Part shown: piece by piece, positions 5,498 through 5,690 of the stretch
Layout of the letters: each line of letters opens with the position of its first letter
Position numbering within the stretch: the first letter of the stretch is position 1
Origin: Mycobacteriaceae bacterium
GTDB lineage: Bacteria > Actinomycetota > Actinomycetes > Mycobacteriales > Mycobacteriaceae
Direction: 5' to 3'
Length of the DNA: 5,690 nucleotides
NCBI GenBank assembly: GCA_019242135.1
Contig: JAFAWC010000473.1
Location: forward strand, 1-5,690
Program-made: the position numbers and the translations under genes
Notes under the pieces: model-generated
The model's database searches: none
Told to the model about the DNA's origin: nothing
Seen by the model: only the letters and a program-made list of their open reading frames with translations

Positions 5498-5690
5498 ATG
5501 ACCGACGTGCACGTGGAGGCCACGGCGCCCGCGCACGCAGGACAAGCCGGGTGCGGTGGTCACGGCGACCACGTCGCACAGTACCGCCGGTTGTTCTGGT
5601 TGATGCTGGTGCTGGCCATCCCGACGGTGGCGGCCTCGGGAATGTTCGCGATGATCATCGGCTACCGCATTCCCGACATAACCGGGTTGA
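5498..5690 (+). CDS. Heavy-metal (probably copper) P-type ATPase, N-terminal fragment
   Basis: ATP-driven exporter of a transition metal across the inner membrane. Only 64 residues are present; the reading frame is open to the window end. The N-terminus is hydrophilic with scattered His and one Cys (HAGQAGCGGHGDH, 13-25), then a first transmembrane segment at about 32-55 beginning YRRLFWLMLVLAIPT and followed by GYRIPD. This resembles the start of CopB-like actinobacterial ATPases rather than CopA/CtpV types, which begin with a CXXC heavy-metal-associated domain; none is seen here. The catalytic DKTGT and the CPx/CPH metal motif lie outside the window, so metal specificity rests on the upstream copper operator and N-terminal resemblance. 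Start choice rests on the -10 spacing. Divergent from ClC. Confidence 0.82.
   Translation, partial: MTDVHVEATAPAHAGQAGCGGHGDHVAQYRRLFWLMLVLAIPTVAASGMFAMIIGYRIPDITGL

Noticed and set aside
1..5690. tRNA, rRNA, riboswitch, CRISPR array, insertion sequence or phage attachment site
   Set aside because: Looked for and not seen; nearly all bases are covered by coding regions and the three gaps are 26, 79 and 113 bp, plus 12 bp at the convergence.

Overview
The window is GC-rich, densely coded actinobacterial DNA, most likely from a non-tuberculous, possibly pigmented Mycobacterium (Mycolicibacterium). The best evidence is a Dps protein whose ferroxidase residues fall at the same numbers as I recall for M. 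smegmatis Dps1 (H39, H51, D66, E70). A mycobacterial-type crtI-crtB pair and several apparently leaderless genes agree with this. Species cannot be assigned from sequence alone.

Layout from left to right: (1) On the minus strand, phytoene synthase crtB (3' end beyond the left edge) and phytoene desaturase crtI form an operon through a 4-base ATGA stop/start overlap, with crtI first. (2) Only 26 bp separate the crtI start codon from a plus-strand AlkA-like DNA-3-methyladenine glycosylase, so the crtI promoter candidate lies across the glycosylase start. (3) After a 79-bp gap with its own promoter candidate and a strong ribosome binding site comes dps. (4) dps converges tail to tail with a minus-strand ClC chloride transporter/channel gene; only 12 bp lie between the stop codons, at a tandem 12-bp duplication. 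(5) A 113-bp divergent region holds a copper-responsive (RicR/CsoR-type) palindrome overlapping a -10 box. It drives a plus-strand heavy-metal P-type ATPase, of which only the first 64 residues are in the window.

Read together, this is a stress-defence neighbourhood: carotenoid pigment against singlet oxygen and light, base-excision repair of alkylated DNA, iron-sequestering DNA-protecting Dps, an anion transporter, and copper export. Both crtI and dps have sequences resembling mycobacterial SigF promoters (GG-rich -35, GGGTA-type -10), so a shared stationary-phase/stress control is possible, but this is inference. All gene families are known. The new elements are in regulation (overlapping promoters, apparent leaderless starts) and in the ClC protein, which lacks some canonical transporter residues. 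I see no RNA gene, insertion sequence, CRISPR array or phage element.
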